DNA of 48,095 nt from Asterionellopsis glacialis (lineage: Eukaryota; Bacillariophyta; Plagiogrammaphyceae; Rhaphoneidales; Asterionellopsidaceae), in contig WKLE02001096.1 in assembly GCA_014885115.2 (NCBI GenBank), positions 26,858 through 74,952 on the forward strand, given 5' to 3'. Below are positions 20,301 through 32,685 of this stretch, in pieces. Within the stretch, counting starts at the first letter, position 1; every line of letters starts with the position of its first letter. The notes beneath the pieces were generated by a model that saw only the letters and a program-made list of their open reading frames with translations, did not search any database and was not told where the DNA came from. The translations under genes were made by a program, and so were the position numbers.

Positions 20301-23300
20301 GACTGCCGGGTGGGGAAGCCGATAGGATGACTCAAAAATAGATATCATGGCAGGCAAGCCCAGGCAAAGTTTATCAATCTTTGCTTTCTTCTCAAAAGCT
20401 GCGTCAGAATCTGCCTTTGCATCGGCGGATTTTGTATATTCAAGGCGCGGATCTAGTAATCGTTCATATGACCTTTCAATATGACGTTCCGTGATCCATC
20501 CAATAGTGACTTGATTTAGTGTCATTTCAATCCAGTCATGGAGAACTTGGCGACTCAAGGATGTATTTATGATTCGTACACGAATGCGAATAGTGGACTC
20601 TTTTCCTTGTTCGTTCGTTAAACCTATTGAATTGCTCACGCACTTACAACGAAGTGAATCGACTGGTACAGAGAGCAAACTTTCGCTTCTTCCCGGCGAT
20701 CTCCCAGCGTCAACAGATTTGACAACAGTACCATCTGAATGTATTAATTCAACCTCAATAATGGCAACTCCACTCCCACTTTTTGTAGAGTATTCTCGCC
20801 CTTTCTCAGTAAGCGTGCAGATAGGCTGGAAACTTGGATTGAGATTCGATGGAGATGTATTGTAGAAAAAGCGAAACTCGCTGGTATAAAAATCAACGGT
20901 TAACCCCTTTGTTTTGTCCCCGGTCTCCTGCAAAGTATGCGACGTCATTTCAGGTGCAACGTCACTGGACAAATCTTCTCCGGTAGCAGCTTCTTCTAAA
21001 TGATGAAAATATGTAGACCCACAAATGTTTTGTCGGAAGTAAACCATAATAAGTAAGGGATCGAATACTGACTCAGGTAGTTCGTACTCGCGCTCTGCAG
21101 GGTCGTCCAAGTCTTGATCATCTTCCAAACCATTCCACGTCGACTCGAAAGATTTTATAAATTCCACGTCTGAATGTTTCCAGGTATATTTGGGATTTTT
21201 CATCAATACCGAGGACAGGGCGTCAACTGCAATAGACAAGACACGCTTCTGTAAGAGTCGCGTCAACTGTGTTGTTACCGAGGGACCAGGTTCATGGACA
21301 CCAAATACCAGCAATTCGACCAAATCCCCAGCATTCCCACCTATTTCATTGAGTTTCATGTAGAAAATTGCTTCCGTTTCATCCCGGTACACGAAGAATT
21401 CACGTCTGTTGGACACAGCCAGGCTGTGTAGCACTGACGCCTCTAAGATCTGACAAACTTGGCTGGATTGCAAACGATGGTATAAAGGAAATTTAGTGCG
21501 GAATTTAATGGGGCACCCAAAACTTGTATCTTGCTCAGGAGAGATGGCTTGATTTTGGTCTAACTCTCTTTGATTCTCTCGATCAGGAATTAGAAGTGAA
21601 CTGGCAAGTCTTGATCGATGAAGACTGAAACAAAAATGAAAATTCTGTTTAGATATATGATAGGATTAGATAATACACTTCAAAATTATATCTCAAACTT
21701 ACCTTTGAAGCATAAGATGCTGGTTTACGCGATGGCAGGTTCGTGCTAGTATTTTCAAAAGCCCAAGATGAATTAATACAGCACCGCATTAGCTAAAAGT
21801 GAAAAAAAAAATAGAAAAACGAAGACATGGTTACCAATCTTACCGATCATTTTCTCTAGATTGTACAACACAGCAGTCGCAGCTTCAAGCCCTGTGGGAT
21901 GGTAAACTTTTGTCGAAATGAGACCAGATTGCCTAATGATATTCACGAAGCACCAATATGGAAGAGTTGGTTTGTCATCAACACGGTCAACAACAAAGAA
22001 ACTGTCAAGGTTTACTTTCTTCAATTTAATGTCATTTTGCTGCAATTCTTTTCGCAGAAGAGAGAAGCCCTCCTCAACTTCAGCTTCCCTACCTGCTGGA
22101 GTGTGTGCTGGAATCATTGAGTCAGATTTCGAGTCGAAAAACTCGACAGGAATGGACGATGATATTGCACTGTGAGCAGTTCGTAAGCATGACTTGACAA
22201 CCTTTAAGTCCAACCGAGATATATCTGGACCTACGTGCCTCAGTCTTTCAAGCTTTTGCTCGGCAACGTATGAATTAAGTTGTGACCGAAGTTCAATAAC
22301 TGCAGCGCTGTGGTGTCCAGGAAGATTCAACGGGTCAGATACGTCCGTATCATCCCACATGTGGGTAAAGACAGAAACAGAAGCTGTCAGAGTGGCGCTT
22401 CTGGTCCATGTCATTAGTTCGTTAGCAGAGACAACGTTTCCGTCGAGCGAGAACTTAGCAAACAAAGGGGGGTATACTAAATGCATTTGACCCCATGTGT
22501 CTGTGTCGTTTGATGAATCTTCAAATACATCTGCAGAATCCATTATGACACTTTCGTCTTCCCCATCATCTTCTCCGTCCCCACTATCAAATGCAGTGTC
22601 GTCACTGACCACAGTCATATCTCCAGTATCTTGATACATTTGTTGTGAATCTTCCTCTTCTCCATGATAGAACATGCAACTAACAGTGTCCGCAATGGCG
22701 CTCCACGACTTTCCAATCACAGTAGCAAGCTTCGATTCCTCGCTGACTTTTTTATCTGTTGATGGACCGTCTTTGATATCTTTCAGCACAAAAACAGTAG
22801 CGACTTCAACAAATTTGCACCATTTCAAAGAATATTCAAGATCTGTCTCGCACAATGATACCGCTTTTGATGATGAGTTGCTTCTCAGAGCCAAATAAGC
22901 AGCTCTCGCGTAGTTTTCTCCGTGCAGTTCAACGACTCTATTTGCAAATTCGGTCTCACATAGATATTCACTAATGTGATCTTCTACATCTAGAACCTCA
23001 TCGATTCCATCTCTGGCATAGTAAAGATCCCCAAGTCCAAAAGTAAAGAAGGTAAGCGCTCGGCACATGAATGGAGAAGTACCGTCCTCAGGGATTCTTT
23101 CCTGCTCTGTTGATTGCAAGTGCGCTATACTTATCGTGTAACGGTCGTACTGAATTAAAAACCATATCCCAGGCTCGACACCTCCCACAGTTGCAGTACA
23201 ATCAATATTTAACCTTGCTACTGGAACGCCAAAGGACTGCGACAGTAACAACTCGACTGTTAGTTGCTCCAATTTTTCGTTGGCATCTCCTGACCCCGAG

Positions 23301-26300
23301 TGAAAAAAGCGAAGCTCTCGTACTTCTTTCGAAGAATACGCAAGCAATCGTTGTACGCTTACAACATGCTCTTCGTAGTGCTGAGTATCAGCATGGGTTT
23401 CGTCTCTGTCAATGAAAACACTTAGCAAGTTTGTCCGACTTCGCAATGCAAGTCCACATTCTTTATCCCTAGCTCTGACTCGCTCGACAAGCTTGTGGAA
23501 AAGAGAGTGCGCGTTAGACTCCTTGTCACTAACTGACAGCTCCCGGAAAGGGAAAAATTGCTCCCTCTGTGAATCCATATAAATTTGAATTTCGATTTGT
23601 TCGGGTCCAATGTCCACTTGGTATTGTACTAAATGAAGGTCCGATGCAACAATAGTAGTGCCCTTGGATCGTTCACCATGAATGAATTTCACGAAAAGTG
23701 CTCCTGTCTCCGAGGAATCCAGCATCCAAAAGTTTCCGATTTCAGTCATTCGTTTTGTAACGAGGGGAAGAAACTCAGGATCGTGTACTAGCTCCCACTT
23801 TTCGTTATGGTAGTGGTTCTCAAGAAGTCGTTGTTTCCAAGAAAATTCAACGTCTGCAGTTACCTGGTGTCCATATGCAGCCAAATACTTGTCCATCAAT
23901 AGTGGTAGGACGACCACGTCCTTTCGTTTTTCGATTGATTTTTTCAAGGACACTAAAAGAGAAAGGCGATGTTTTGCACTAATGCCTCCAAATGACTCGA
24001 GAGTTACTCGGAAAAGTCGTGAAGTTGTTGCAGACTTCGCCACTTCCACAATCGAATAAGCCGTTAGATGGTCTCGATTTGAATCGGTTTGCTTCACGTA
24101 CCGCCTTTCTTTTATAATAGTTTGTGTAGACCATTCAGATATTGCACCATACAATTCCTGCTCTCCGTTATCCACATCAATGAAGTCACCCAGCAATCCT
24201 TCTGACGGTCCTGCGGGCGGACGTCCAATGCACAAAACATCGAAAGTTTGTTCGTGAAAGTGACGATGGCGTTGGACTTGATCGAGGGTAGCTAGGCGTC
24301 GGAGGAAAGGAGAATCAGGCGAAGAAAAAGTACCGACTACTGGACATAGATAAGAATGAAAGAAATCGTCCTTGCGAATTGATCTCAAGAACTTGCATAG
24401 TTTATAAGAAATTTTCTTCGAGATTGTTCTTCCTTGCTTTGCATATGAAAGAAAATCTTTTTTCACAGAATTGATGAAAGAAACCTCACCTGATAACTCT
24501 ATCTTAATATTTGCAACGCCGACCATAGGAGTTAGAGCGGAAGAAGCCCTGTAAGATAATTCGTAATGAAGTACAGTATCGAGCTCCAATGGGAGGATGA
24601 ATTGGATGGATACTTTATCGGGGTCTTTCGTGTTTTGTCCGTAACGATTGGCTCTATACCCTTCTTTAATTCTCGTTAGGAGCAAATCCTTTATACGTAC
24701 AGGAGACATCATGTAGGAAGAAAATGTGGTTCGTGTTGCATACCTGGATCGTTTGGAATGCGTACCAATTGCTAAGTTGTCGGTACTAAAAGAATCAAGT
24801 CTTCCTTTTAAGAACTCTTGCCGTTGCTGAATGTATCTTGGCGGTGCTAACTTTCCCCATGGGCCGTTAAGAGTCGGAGATAATGGAGATAGTGTAAAAA
24901 TTATGTACCTATGACAGGATAATTAACGTTGTATTTCGTGAGTATATTTTTAATTATAATTTCACATTTGGGAAGTATTCAGTATTTGCTTACCATTGCA
25001 AGGCGTTTGGTCGTAGTGACCGTCGTTTGTATGAAAGATACAAGTCAGAATGAAGGATTGAATCATTGGAGACCTGACCAACAATCGTCTTTGAAGCTTC
25101 ACATAAAAGTTCCCAATCAAAAAAGCAGCCGCCGCTGGCTTTACTGATTCCATGTAAAGCCTCACTGTCATCCGAGAATTGCAATGGGAAACTTGAACTT
25201 CCGCCAGGATCCCAGGTCAAGAAGTTTGGTCTATTGTTTGTTAACGTCGAGACCATGGTATTGTCTGATATACTAGGAGCGTGCGAATTAGGGTTAGACA
25301 GATCTAAGATAAATAGCGGTGTATCCACGCGCTCATTGTTGGCCAAGGTATCAAGAACTCCGTCACAAGAAACCGATCGACAGTCTGTTGCAAGAACAAT
25401 ACAAGGCCGACCTTCAAATGGTAAAAGTCCTAGTGCCACATCGCCAACATCCAGAAGGTGACGGAGTGATGATGAAGCCGTATTGAAGCCAACATCACCT
25501 GTCAGATTAAGTGAACTCCTAGCCCCCATTCGTGATGCAATTTCGTCTTCTACATCATTCAAGGCCCATTGAGCAATCTTATCGGACAGAAGATTTGCCG
25601 TCGTCGAGTCGTGAACTCTGAAATCTCTCACTAAAACACTGGTTTCTGGTTTTCCAGTATTGCGGGGGTATACTGCAACTACAGTGACCGCCAATATTGG
25701 TTTCCAATTACTTACATACGATCCTGTGATTGGATCTACCAATGACTTGAAGAATTTACGAACCATGCCAGGCAATCGATCCAGAGCACAACAAAAACCA
25801 CTCATATCATCACCATTCCCAAAGGATGATGTCAATGTAGATGATGCATCCACGCAAAAAGCTATTCTAGTTATCTCGTACGCAAACGACATTCTGGTGC
25901 TAGGAGAACACTTTAATGGCAAACTCCGTGGTTCGTGACAGATAGGGACTCCATTTTCCGCAGCGGCTGTTCGTTTACCGGATGCATGTCGATTCAAATC
26001 TCTAATTGCAGTACGAAACATGCGTCGGTGTTTCTTTGTCAAATCTCTCGAAGCTGTTACTCCGACGCAGTCAAGTAAGGCAGCTACGCCACAAAAGGTC
26101 CGTTCCTGTAAAGACAAGGAGACACCCGCAGTATTAATTTTCCCATGGTTATTCACACGCCGATCCTTCTGTGAGACCGTATCATTGTCCGGTGGTTTGG
26201 ATGACGATGGTTTAGGTACTTTTTCCGGTGGCAAATCTAGAGGTTCGATTAAATCAAAATGGTATGTCACGCGCTCTGCTAGTCCATACTTTGAAAAATC

Positions 26301-26609
26301 TGACAATAGCATAGTAATAGAAATTGCTTCAGTAAACGATGATGATTCTGACTGTGACCACGGTGTCCCTACCATGGACCCATCAAACAAAGCTGGAGAT
26401 TGTGACCTCATCGATGATTTGCGATCGCCACCGCTAATAGAATGAGCGTTTGTATTTGAAACATTTGGAACACTGTCGGCGCGATCTAATTGTAATGGTC
26501 TTGTCTTGGAATCGGCACTGCCGACAGGAACACTTTCAGCACGATCTAAAGGTATGGTCTTGGTCTTTTCCATTGGAGCTGCGGACATGGTGGTTTCTTC
26601 TTCTTCCAT
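17399..26609 (-). CDS. SZT2: SZT2 homologue (KICSTOR complex scaffold)
   Basis: Seven exons: 24994-26609, 21844-24908, 21703-21745, 19750-21624, 19348-19653, 18131-19263, 17399-18048. All introns are GT-AG, all phases agree and the sum is 2,896 codons (2,895 residues, 53 of them unknown because of a gap). Human SZT2 is about 3,400. Clear family blocks: around residue 1650 REFFVYRDE, FYMKL, then LLVFGVHEPGPSVTTQLTRLLQKR-type sequence ending DVEFI; around 1565-1590 CHRVNQHLMLQ followed by SLL; and near 600-620 a segment ending TRIKEGY. An N-terminal von Willebrand A-like part contains FCVDASST near 250. In mammals SZT2 links GATOR1 to the lysosome with KPTN, ITFG2 and KICS2, so that mTORC1 is switched off without amino acids. 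Start: ATG at 26609 in ACCATGG context, the frame being closed by a TAG 24 codons upstream. The partner genes are not in this window. Confidence 0.85.
18332..18490. other. Assembly gap (159 N) inside SZT2 exon 6
   Basis: A run of 159 N. Both sides read in the same SZT2 frame if the length is taken as exact, so about 53 residues are unknown. The true length could differ. Confidence 0.95.
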
Positions 26610-27389
26610 GGTTGACTGAGCTTCCAGTTGCCTTTCAAAAGAAGAGAACAAAGCACAGTCTACAGTACCTGATATGCCCAACTAGAGCATTAGGGAGCTT
26701 TTCTCCATTAGTTTTCTAATCTCAGAATCACCACAGCTATTGAATTCAATTTTTTTCTATTGCAATCACAAGAACGATCACCTTCAAATCTGAGTAGATG
26801 TATCTATATCGTCAGTTCGTCCTTAGAGGTATCAGACGAACAACAGAACAACCACACTTCTTGGGCGTCAGTTGTCACTTCTGATGGTGCAAGCTGAAAC
26901 GGAACACACAAAACTCGTGAGTTCGTGAGTTCCATCAAAACCATAGATGCGAAGAGAGCATCACGAAAGATGGCGGCCGCGGGAGCAAGACAAAAAAACA
27001 TCCAAAAAGATGAAATCAGTACCAAGATGGATAGAGTACTACACACCTATATGAATAGGTATTCAGACAAACATTCAAAGTCAAGATATTGACGGGATAT
27101 GTGCAGACGCTGCCTGGCTTTCTGGCCTTTTGCCCTTTTCCTGAGAACCACCCGCATCCTTTTGGTGGATTTGGAAGAAAACTCCAAAAGGCGAGAAAAA
27201 CACATGAGCCAAAGAACAAAAACATATTGCATTCTGCACAGCACGCTGTGTCTGTAGAGAATTTATGCTGTAAAGCAACACACAGCACGGTCGCAACAAC
27301 AGTTTTGTTTTCGGCTGAGATTCAATCTTTCGGGGTTATTGAAATAGTGCCTGATCTCATCTCTACTGAGTAGATCAACATAACAAAAA
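26610..27389. other. Divergent promoter region between SZT2 and GNL3 genes
   Basis: 780 bases between two genes transcribed away from each other. Small ORFs here overlap on both strands and look random. A CTCCAAAAGGCG/CCTTTTGGTGG pair near 27157-27199 is an imperfect inverted repeat. No RNA gene was recognised. Confidence 0.5.
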
Positions 27390-28991
27390 ATGGTTAAAAA
27401 GAAGGGCAAGTCCAAGCGTATTTCGCTCAAGGACAAGTACAAGATTCAAAAACGTGTCGTTGAAACTCATCGGAAGAATCGTAAGCAAACAAAGCGCGAT
27501 GCTGCTGCGGGTATTCATCGTCCTGATAAGAAAAAGAGAGATCCTGGTATCCCCAACTCTTGGCCTTTCAAACAGGATTTGTTGAAAGATATTCAACGTG
27601 CTCGTGATCGTCAAAAGCAGAATCAAGCCGAAGCCAAGGAAAAACGTAGAGCTGAATTGCGTACTTTGAAAGAACACCAAGCTGAGGGTGGAACTGCTAG
27701 GACAGTAGAGGAACTTATGCAACGCGCCAATCGTGATCAACTACAGTTCGATGCCAAACAAACAGGAGAGGAAATCGGTGAAAGACAAAGGAGTGACGGG
27801 TCAGTGGAAGCTGGTCAAGCATCAAGGAGAGCATATTTACGAGAATTGAAAAAGGTTGTCGATTCAGCCGATGTGTTACTACAGGTATTGGATGCTCGTG
27901 ATCCCATGGGATCACGCATTCACCCCTCTGTCGAAAATACTATTCTCTCACGTGCTGATAAACGTATGGTACTCGTTCTCAACAAGATTGACTTGGTTCC
28001 CAAAGATGTGGTAGGACAATGGCTCAAGACACTCAGACGGTCTCAACCCACCATTGCCATCAAAGCTAGTGCAAACCATGACAAAACTGCAGCAGCTGTT
28101 TCCGCAGAGAATGCTGAGGATTCATCCATTCCTGTCGGTATGGAGGGACTGCTCCAATTGCTGAAAAACTATGCTCGCACTGGAGCTGGTGACGGAAAAA
28201 GCAAGACTACAATTGTTGTGGGTGTTATTGGGTATCCCAATGTTGGAAAAAGCAGTATCATCAACGCACTCAAGCGTTGCCGTGCAGTAGGTGTCAGCCC
28301 TCGACCTGGATTTACAACATCCATGCAAGAAGTTGTATTGGACCGAAACGTCCGTTTGTTGGATAGTCCCGGTGTTGTGTTTGACGATCGTTCTGCCATG
28401 TTGGGTAACTGCGTCGATGCCGATTCTATAGAAGACCCCGTCCCCGCAGTCTCTGCCTTATTGAAACGGTGTACGCCACAAAGTCTCATGATGACATACA
28501 GTATTCCTGCCTTTCCACCAGGTGATACCATGATGTTCCTTGCCTTGGTGGCACGGTCCTATGGTCGAGTTTTGAAGGGTGGTATCCCCGACAAGGTTGC
28601 TGCAGCTCGTTCTGTCCTTCGTGACTGGAACTCAGGCAAGATCCCCTATTACACTGCTCCACCAAAGGAGACAAACGATGCGTCACACAATGATGCTGTC
28701 ATTGTCACCAATTTCGGACAAGAGTTCGATGTGGCTAAGTTTGATGATCAAATCATGCAAAGCTTGAAGGAAAGTGATGAAATGGACTTTGTGGAAATGA
28801 AGGAAGCGCAAGTCGATGCAGATGATAGTGCTCCAAAGGAAGCTATCAAGTTCCTCACAGGAAATCCAGAAGAATCTGATGAAGAGATGGACGAAGACAG
28901 CGTTGATGAAAATCCTCGTCAAAAATCTGCAGGTGTGCGCTCTCAGGCTGCTCTTGCCGATGCAGATGACTACGACTTTAATGATTTGTAA
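27390..28991 (+). CDS. GNL3: Nucleostemin/NUG1-type circularly permuted GTPase
   Basis: Single exon, 533 residues. The N-terminus (KKKGKSKRISLKDKYKIQK) is a very basic coiled-coil domain that fits nucleolar localisation and RNA binding. The GTPase motifs are permuted: G4 NKID (198-201) comes before G1 GYPNVGKS (281-288) and G3 DSPG (325-328), the order of the YlqF/YawG family. PGFTTSMQE between G1 and G3 supplies G2. The region from about 375 (IPAFPPGDTMMFLALVARSYG) matches the family's C-terminal helical domain. The tail is acidic (DESDEEMDEDS-like). Members such as yeast Nug1 and human GNL3/GNL3L act in 60S ribosome-subunit assembly and export. Whether it corresponds to GNL3 or GNL3L in animals is not decidable, as algae usually carry a single Nug1-like protein. 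Confidence 0.88.
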   Translation: MVKKKGKSKRISLKDKYKIQKRVVETHRKNRKQTKRDAAAGIHRPDKKKRDPGIPNSWPFKQDLLKDIQRARDRQKQNQAEAKEKRRAELRTLKEHQAEGGTARTVEELMQRANRDQLQFDAKQTGEEIGERQRSDGSVEAGQASRRAYLRELKKVVDSADVLLQVLDARDPMGSRIHPSVENTILSRADKRMVLVLNKIDLVPKDVVGQWLKTLRRSQPTIAIKASANHDKTAAAVSAENAEDSSIPVGMEGLLQLLKNYARTGAGDGKSKTTIVVGVIGYPNVGKSSIINALKRCRAVGVSPRPGFTTSMQEVVLDRNVRLLDSPGVVFDDRSAMLGNCVDADSIEDPVPAVSALLKRCTPQSLMMTYSIPAFPPGDTMMFLALVARSYGRVLKGGIPDKVAAARSVLRDWNSGKIPYYTAPPKETNDASHNDAVIVTNFGQEFDVAKFDDQIMQSLKESDEMDFVEMKEAQVDADDSAPKEAIKFLTGNPEESDEEMDEDSVDENPRQKSAGVRSQAALADADDYDFNDL

Positions 28992-29395
28992 GATATTACG
29001 CACCAACAGGTACTAGCAAAAGTTTATTTTAACGTGATACAAAATAGCTCTTCAAGATTTTTTCTTTCACGATGCTTCATTGGCTTGGTTTTCACAATTC
29101 TCTTCGTGTAGCAGTTTCTCCATCCTCATCTCAACGAAAGGTACGGCATGATGATACCTCTCCACACATCCCATCTCAAACATCTGCAATTGGAGATAAA
29201 TACAATTGCAAAAACAATAAAAGTAAAGAACTAGGCAAACCAGAAAAATATTTGTAGAAGTAATACAAACTAATTTAAAAACACGCAAGTTATTCATGGG
29301 CCGTGTTTGAACAGATAACTGAGGGGAATCTAGCAAGCCTCAATCATCTTTAGGGAAAGACGCACTGTGAAATCTTTGTTCAAGTTGATTTTTTT
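28992..29395. other. Intergenic region between convergent genes
   Basis: 404 bases holding the 3' untranslated regions of GNL3 (plus) and TPI (minus). Short ORFs on both strands have no protein character. Nothing else was seen. Confidence 0.5.
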
Positions 29396-30417
29396 TTAAA
29401 CGGCAGCAAGAGCAGGTTCAAAGTTGATGATGCGTCCGAATCCTTCAGCATCAAGAGAGGCACCTCCTACTAGTGTACCATCAATGTCAGGTTGGCTCAT
29501 AAGGCCATCGACAGATCCAGCATTTACACTACCTCCGTAAAGAATCCTTGTGTCGTTGGCGATTTGTTCACCATACATGTTCTTCAGAATGTTACGGCAA
29601 ATTTCATGGACCTTTTGTGCAATTTCAGGAGTAGCAACCTTACCGGTACCAATAGCCCAAACAGGTTCGTAAGCGATAGCAACTCTGGACATTTCTTCAG
29701 CAGAAATGCCGGCAAGTCCCTTCTTAAGTTGGACCTCACAGACATCTCCGACAAGATCCTTTTCGAATTCTTCGTCGGTCTCACCAATGCATAACATAAC
29801 ACTCATTTCATTGTCAATTAGTGTTCTGCATTGGGCATTGATGTATTCATCGGTTTCCTTATTGATGGTACGGCGTTCGGAGTGACCAGCAAGTGCCCAT
29901 TCGACTCCAATGCTCTTAAGCATAACAGGTGAAATACCTCCAGTGAAGGCTCCGTTGGCCTCTGGGGTGGACATCTAAGAGTTTGCATAAGGAAAGTTTA
30001 CCCATTAGAGAAGGGAGATACGAAAAATGCTCGTTGAGTTCCAGGAAAAGTAAATGAAATCTCTAATGGATTTCAAAAGATATTTTTCATGTATGAAAAA
30101 GATATTATATTACTCACCTCAGCACCAACACTGATTTTGTCACCGCAGATATTCTGAACTGTCTCAATGAAAGGGAATGGAACGAAAAGAGCTACATCTC
30201 CAGGGGAATCAGAAGTGACGGCGGAAGCGATACCGGTGGCAAGCTCAATGGCCTCATCCTTGGTTTGAGGATTCAATTTCCAGTTTCCGGTAATGAAAGG
30301 TTTTCTTTCAAAAAGTTCAGTTCCCAATCGTTGAGTAGGGACACCAACTTTGGAAACTGATGTGAATGCAGAAGCGCCTCCGAAAAGAGCTAGAAGTGAA
30401 AGTGCCGTTACTTTCAT
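29396..30417 (-). CDS. TPI: Triosephosphate isomerase, plastid-targeted
   Basis: Two exons, 30118-30417 and 29396-29974, phase 0 with a 143-base intron, give 292 residues. TPI interconverts dihydroxyacetone phosphate and glyceraldehyde 3-phosphate. Catalytic and binding residues are present: Asn and Lys of GNWKLN (N45, K47), His131 in GHSERR and Glu203 in AYEPVWAIGTG, with the phosphate-gripping loop GGSVNAGS near the C-terminus. The first 18 residues form a signal peptide ending ASAFT, the diatom plastid motif with Phe at the cleavage site, and a short transit-like stretch follows. The mature enzyme starts near residue 37 at about the usual 250 residues. It therefore should serve the stromal Calvin cycle or plastid glycolysis. 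Confidence 0.93.
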
Positions 30418-31091
30418 CTTGTCTAAAAACTAACGCAATTACGGGTACCAAAGTGAGAAAAGTATGAAATGATGTGGGAAAAAAGGGGGAAAAGGGGCTT
30501 TTTTCTTCTGACTGGTCAGTTGTTAGAGATACACCATGATGGACATAAACAACTCAGGGAACATCCTGAACTCTGGACCTACTTCGCTTCTGCCCTCACC
30601 GTGTGATGATGTTGTAGCGGAGGGTACGTGTTGCCAAAAAAGAGAACTAGACACGCACGTATGCGATTTTTTTAGTGAGTTACGTACCCGAACGCAATCA
30701 AGGCTCGAATGAGTCGATTATTAGTCTTATCTCTATTCATTCAAGCATCAAAGAAAACTCGCCGAAAGATGACAAAAAATTATCACTCCCCCCCCAAAAA
30801 AGACAAAAATCTAACGTCAGACTAGGAGGGCGCGCCTGTTACGACACATACACGACCCACAAAAAATGGCGATAAACACTTTAGAAAAAAAGCGAGCGAT
30901 CCTTGTTTTACCACGATTGTTGTCAACCGGTCCATTGCGCCCCACGTTGATGTTGTCCTTCTCAGTTGCAACTTACTTGTCTTGTCCACCCTTATAGCAA
31001 AGGATTTCCTTGATTGACACACTTCTAATCTATCTTCATATTGCTTTATTTTCGAAATAAATTTAATTTGTCATTAGAGAGAAAAGGCACA
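30418..31091. other. Divergent promoter region between TPI and a small membrane-protein gene
   Basis: 674 bases. It contains a run of nine C (about 30788-30795) and a GGCGCGCC core at 30829-30836 without the T-rich arms of an E2F site. No credible ORF or RNA gene was seen. Confidence 0.5.
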
Positions 31092-31690
31092 ATGAAATCT
31101 CGTGGACGATCAGTTGCTGAAGTCATTGTGGTGAGTTTTAAACGGGCAGCATGCAAGTTTCTTAGAGTGATTATTTCTCCATGCCGTGCACGATGACTTT
31201 TATTTGTTTTCTAATAAACAAGTCTTGTCTCTGCATTTTTAATAAACATTAGGCTGTCACATTCATGGGATTTCTGACGGGATTTGTAGTAGTTTTGTGT
31301 ATTGGTAATTATTATCGAGCTAAGAAAGCAATGCTACGACAACACCGAAGACGTATTGCTCGCTTAACAGGAGCACCACCAGCTCCAGGTGGGGTCATAG
31401 ATTCACCAAGATCTCAGCATTCGAGTTCTACAGCTTCTCATTATAGTGATACCGAACGACAACATTTGCTACATCAGGGACATGTGTCACCCACGTCACG
31501 ACAAAGTAATGGCGGTGGGCCTCCATTCATAAATATTGGAACCAAAACGAATGGATCATCCGACAATTATTACCATACACAACAACTTAATTCTCGTCGA
31601 CAAGCCCCTTACAGAGAAGTAAAAACAGACTCACTGATAAAACCGGCAGATAGTCAAGAAAGAGCTGAAGTTGATGTCATGAGTGTATAA
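31092..31690 (+). CDS. Small single-pass membrane protein, unknown
   Basis: Two exons, 31092-31130 (13 codons) and 31253-31690, phase 0, 122-base intron, 158 residues. A single hydrophobic helix at about 8-32 (VAEVIVAVTFMGFLTGFVVVL) is followed at once by a basic cluster (RAKKAMLRQHRRR), so the long tail probably faces the cytosol. The tail is Ser/Gln/Pro-rich and looks disordered. The first exon is supported by the GTGAGT donor and by the hydrophobic helix being continued across the junction. Without splicing, the ATG at 31265 would give 141 residues with a shorter helix. No family was recognised. Confidence 0.6.
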
Positions 31691-32385
31691 TTTGATATCA
31701 TACGGGAGAACGCCGATGAGTAGAAAAGTTCATATTTGAAGCCTTGGGAGCGCAGAAAGAATATTTTATTACTTTTGCTAAAAAGTATATCGATTTGAAA
31801 CTCCATTCTCGAAATATTTGTATCAATTATTTATATCTCGTTCGGTTTGTGAAAGGTTTCTGTTGTCAGTCTTTTCGATTAGCAAACAATCTTTCTTCTA
31901 AATTCAGGCACTAGGCTTTTGTTACCTTTACTTGTTCTTGCAACTCGATTCACATTTTTCGCAGCTATAGCGCTCATTGTCTCCTTCTGCAAGTTTGATT
32001 TGTCTTCTTTTTTTTTTTGCAAAATGTGAAAGGTATTGATACTGAGTTGACATCGCGCAATAAAAAATCTGTCAAATTATCATTTTTTCGAAACAAAACT
32101 CATACATCAATCACAAGCATACGAAGCCAATAATTACGAATCAAATGTTATCATCTGTTGATTTTAATGAAGTAGGTTTATTGTAATGTTTTTGTTTAAA
32201 GCCGTCGTGAAAGGCAATCATCGTGCCAATTCCTACACAAAACAGGTTTGGGAAAAGAACGCTGACCATGATTTAAATAACCCAAAAATACATTTGGACC
32301 CCTATTTCATGCAGTATATCAATTCGTTAAAAAAAAAAAAAAATAGGTTTCAAGCTGGACCCAGCAATTGAAAGAAGTAACAACA

Positions 32386-32399
32386 NNNNNNNNNNNNNN
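32386..32399. other. Assembly gap (14 N)
   Basis: Fourteen undetermined bases shortly after a homopolymer A run, in intergenic DNA. Confidence 0.95.
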
Positions 32400-32685
32400 A
32401 GGCTAGCAATAACTTTAGGAAGTAGTTGACTATTCAATACAATCTGTTTGTTTTATATTCTTTATTCAGCTTATATTTATTTGTTGTCATGTTTTGAATG
32501 TTGTTTGGCATCTTGGGTCTTTTTCGACATCTCTTGTAACTTGTAAGCCTAATCATTACTAATTGTGATCTCGACCCGGAAATAATCTTGCAACATCGGT
32601 TAGGGTTAGTGGTTTATCAGGAATTACCTGGTATAATCTAATACATGTACAGTTTTCCAAATAATCGCATCACTCTAGCGCTCAT

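Noticed and set aside
21747..21792. Acceptor at 21793 as the normal SZT2 exon 3 start.
   Set aside because: It leads to an in-frame TAA within six codons and loses the family sequence; kept only as a possible alternative event.
26610..26681. Upstream extension of the SZT2 first exon.
   Set aside because: It begins with TTG directly after an in-frame TAG; the ATG at 26609 has a good ACCATGG context.
30829..30836. GGCGCGCC near the TPI promoter as a third E2F site.
   Set aside because: It lacks the T-rich arms of the E2F consensus on both sides.
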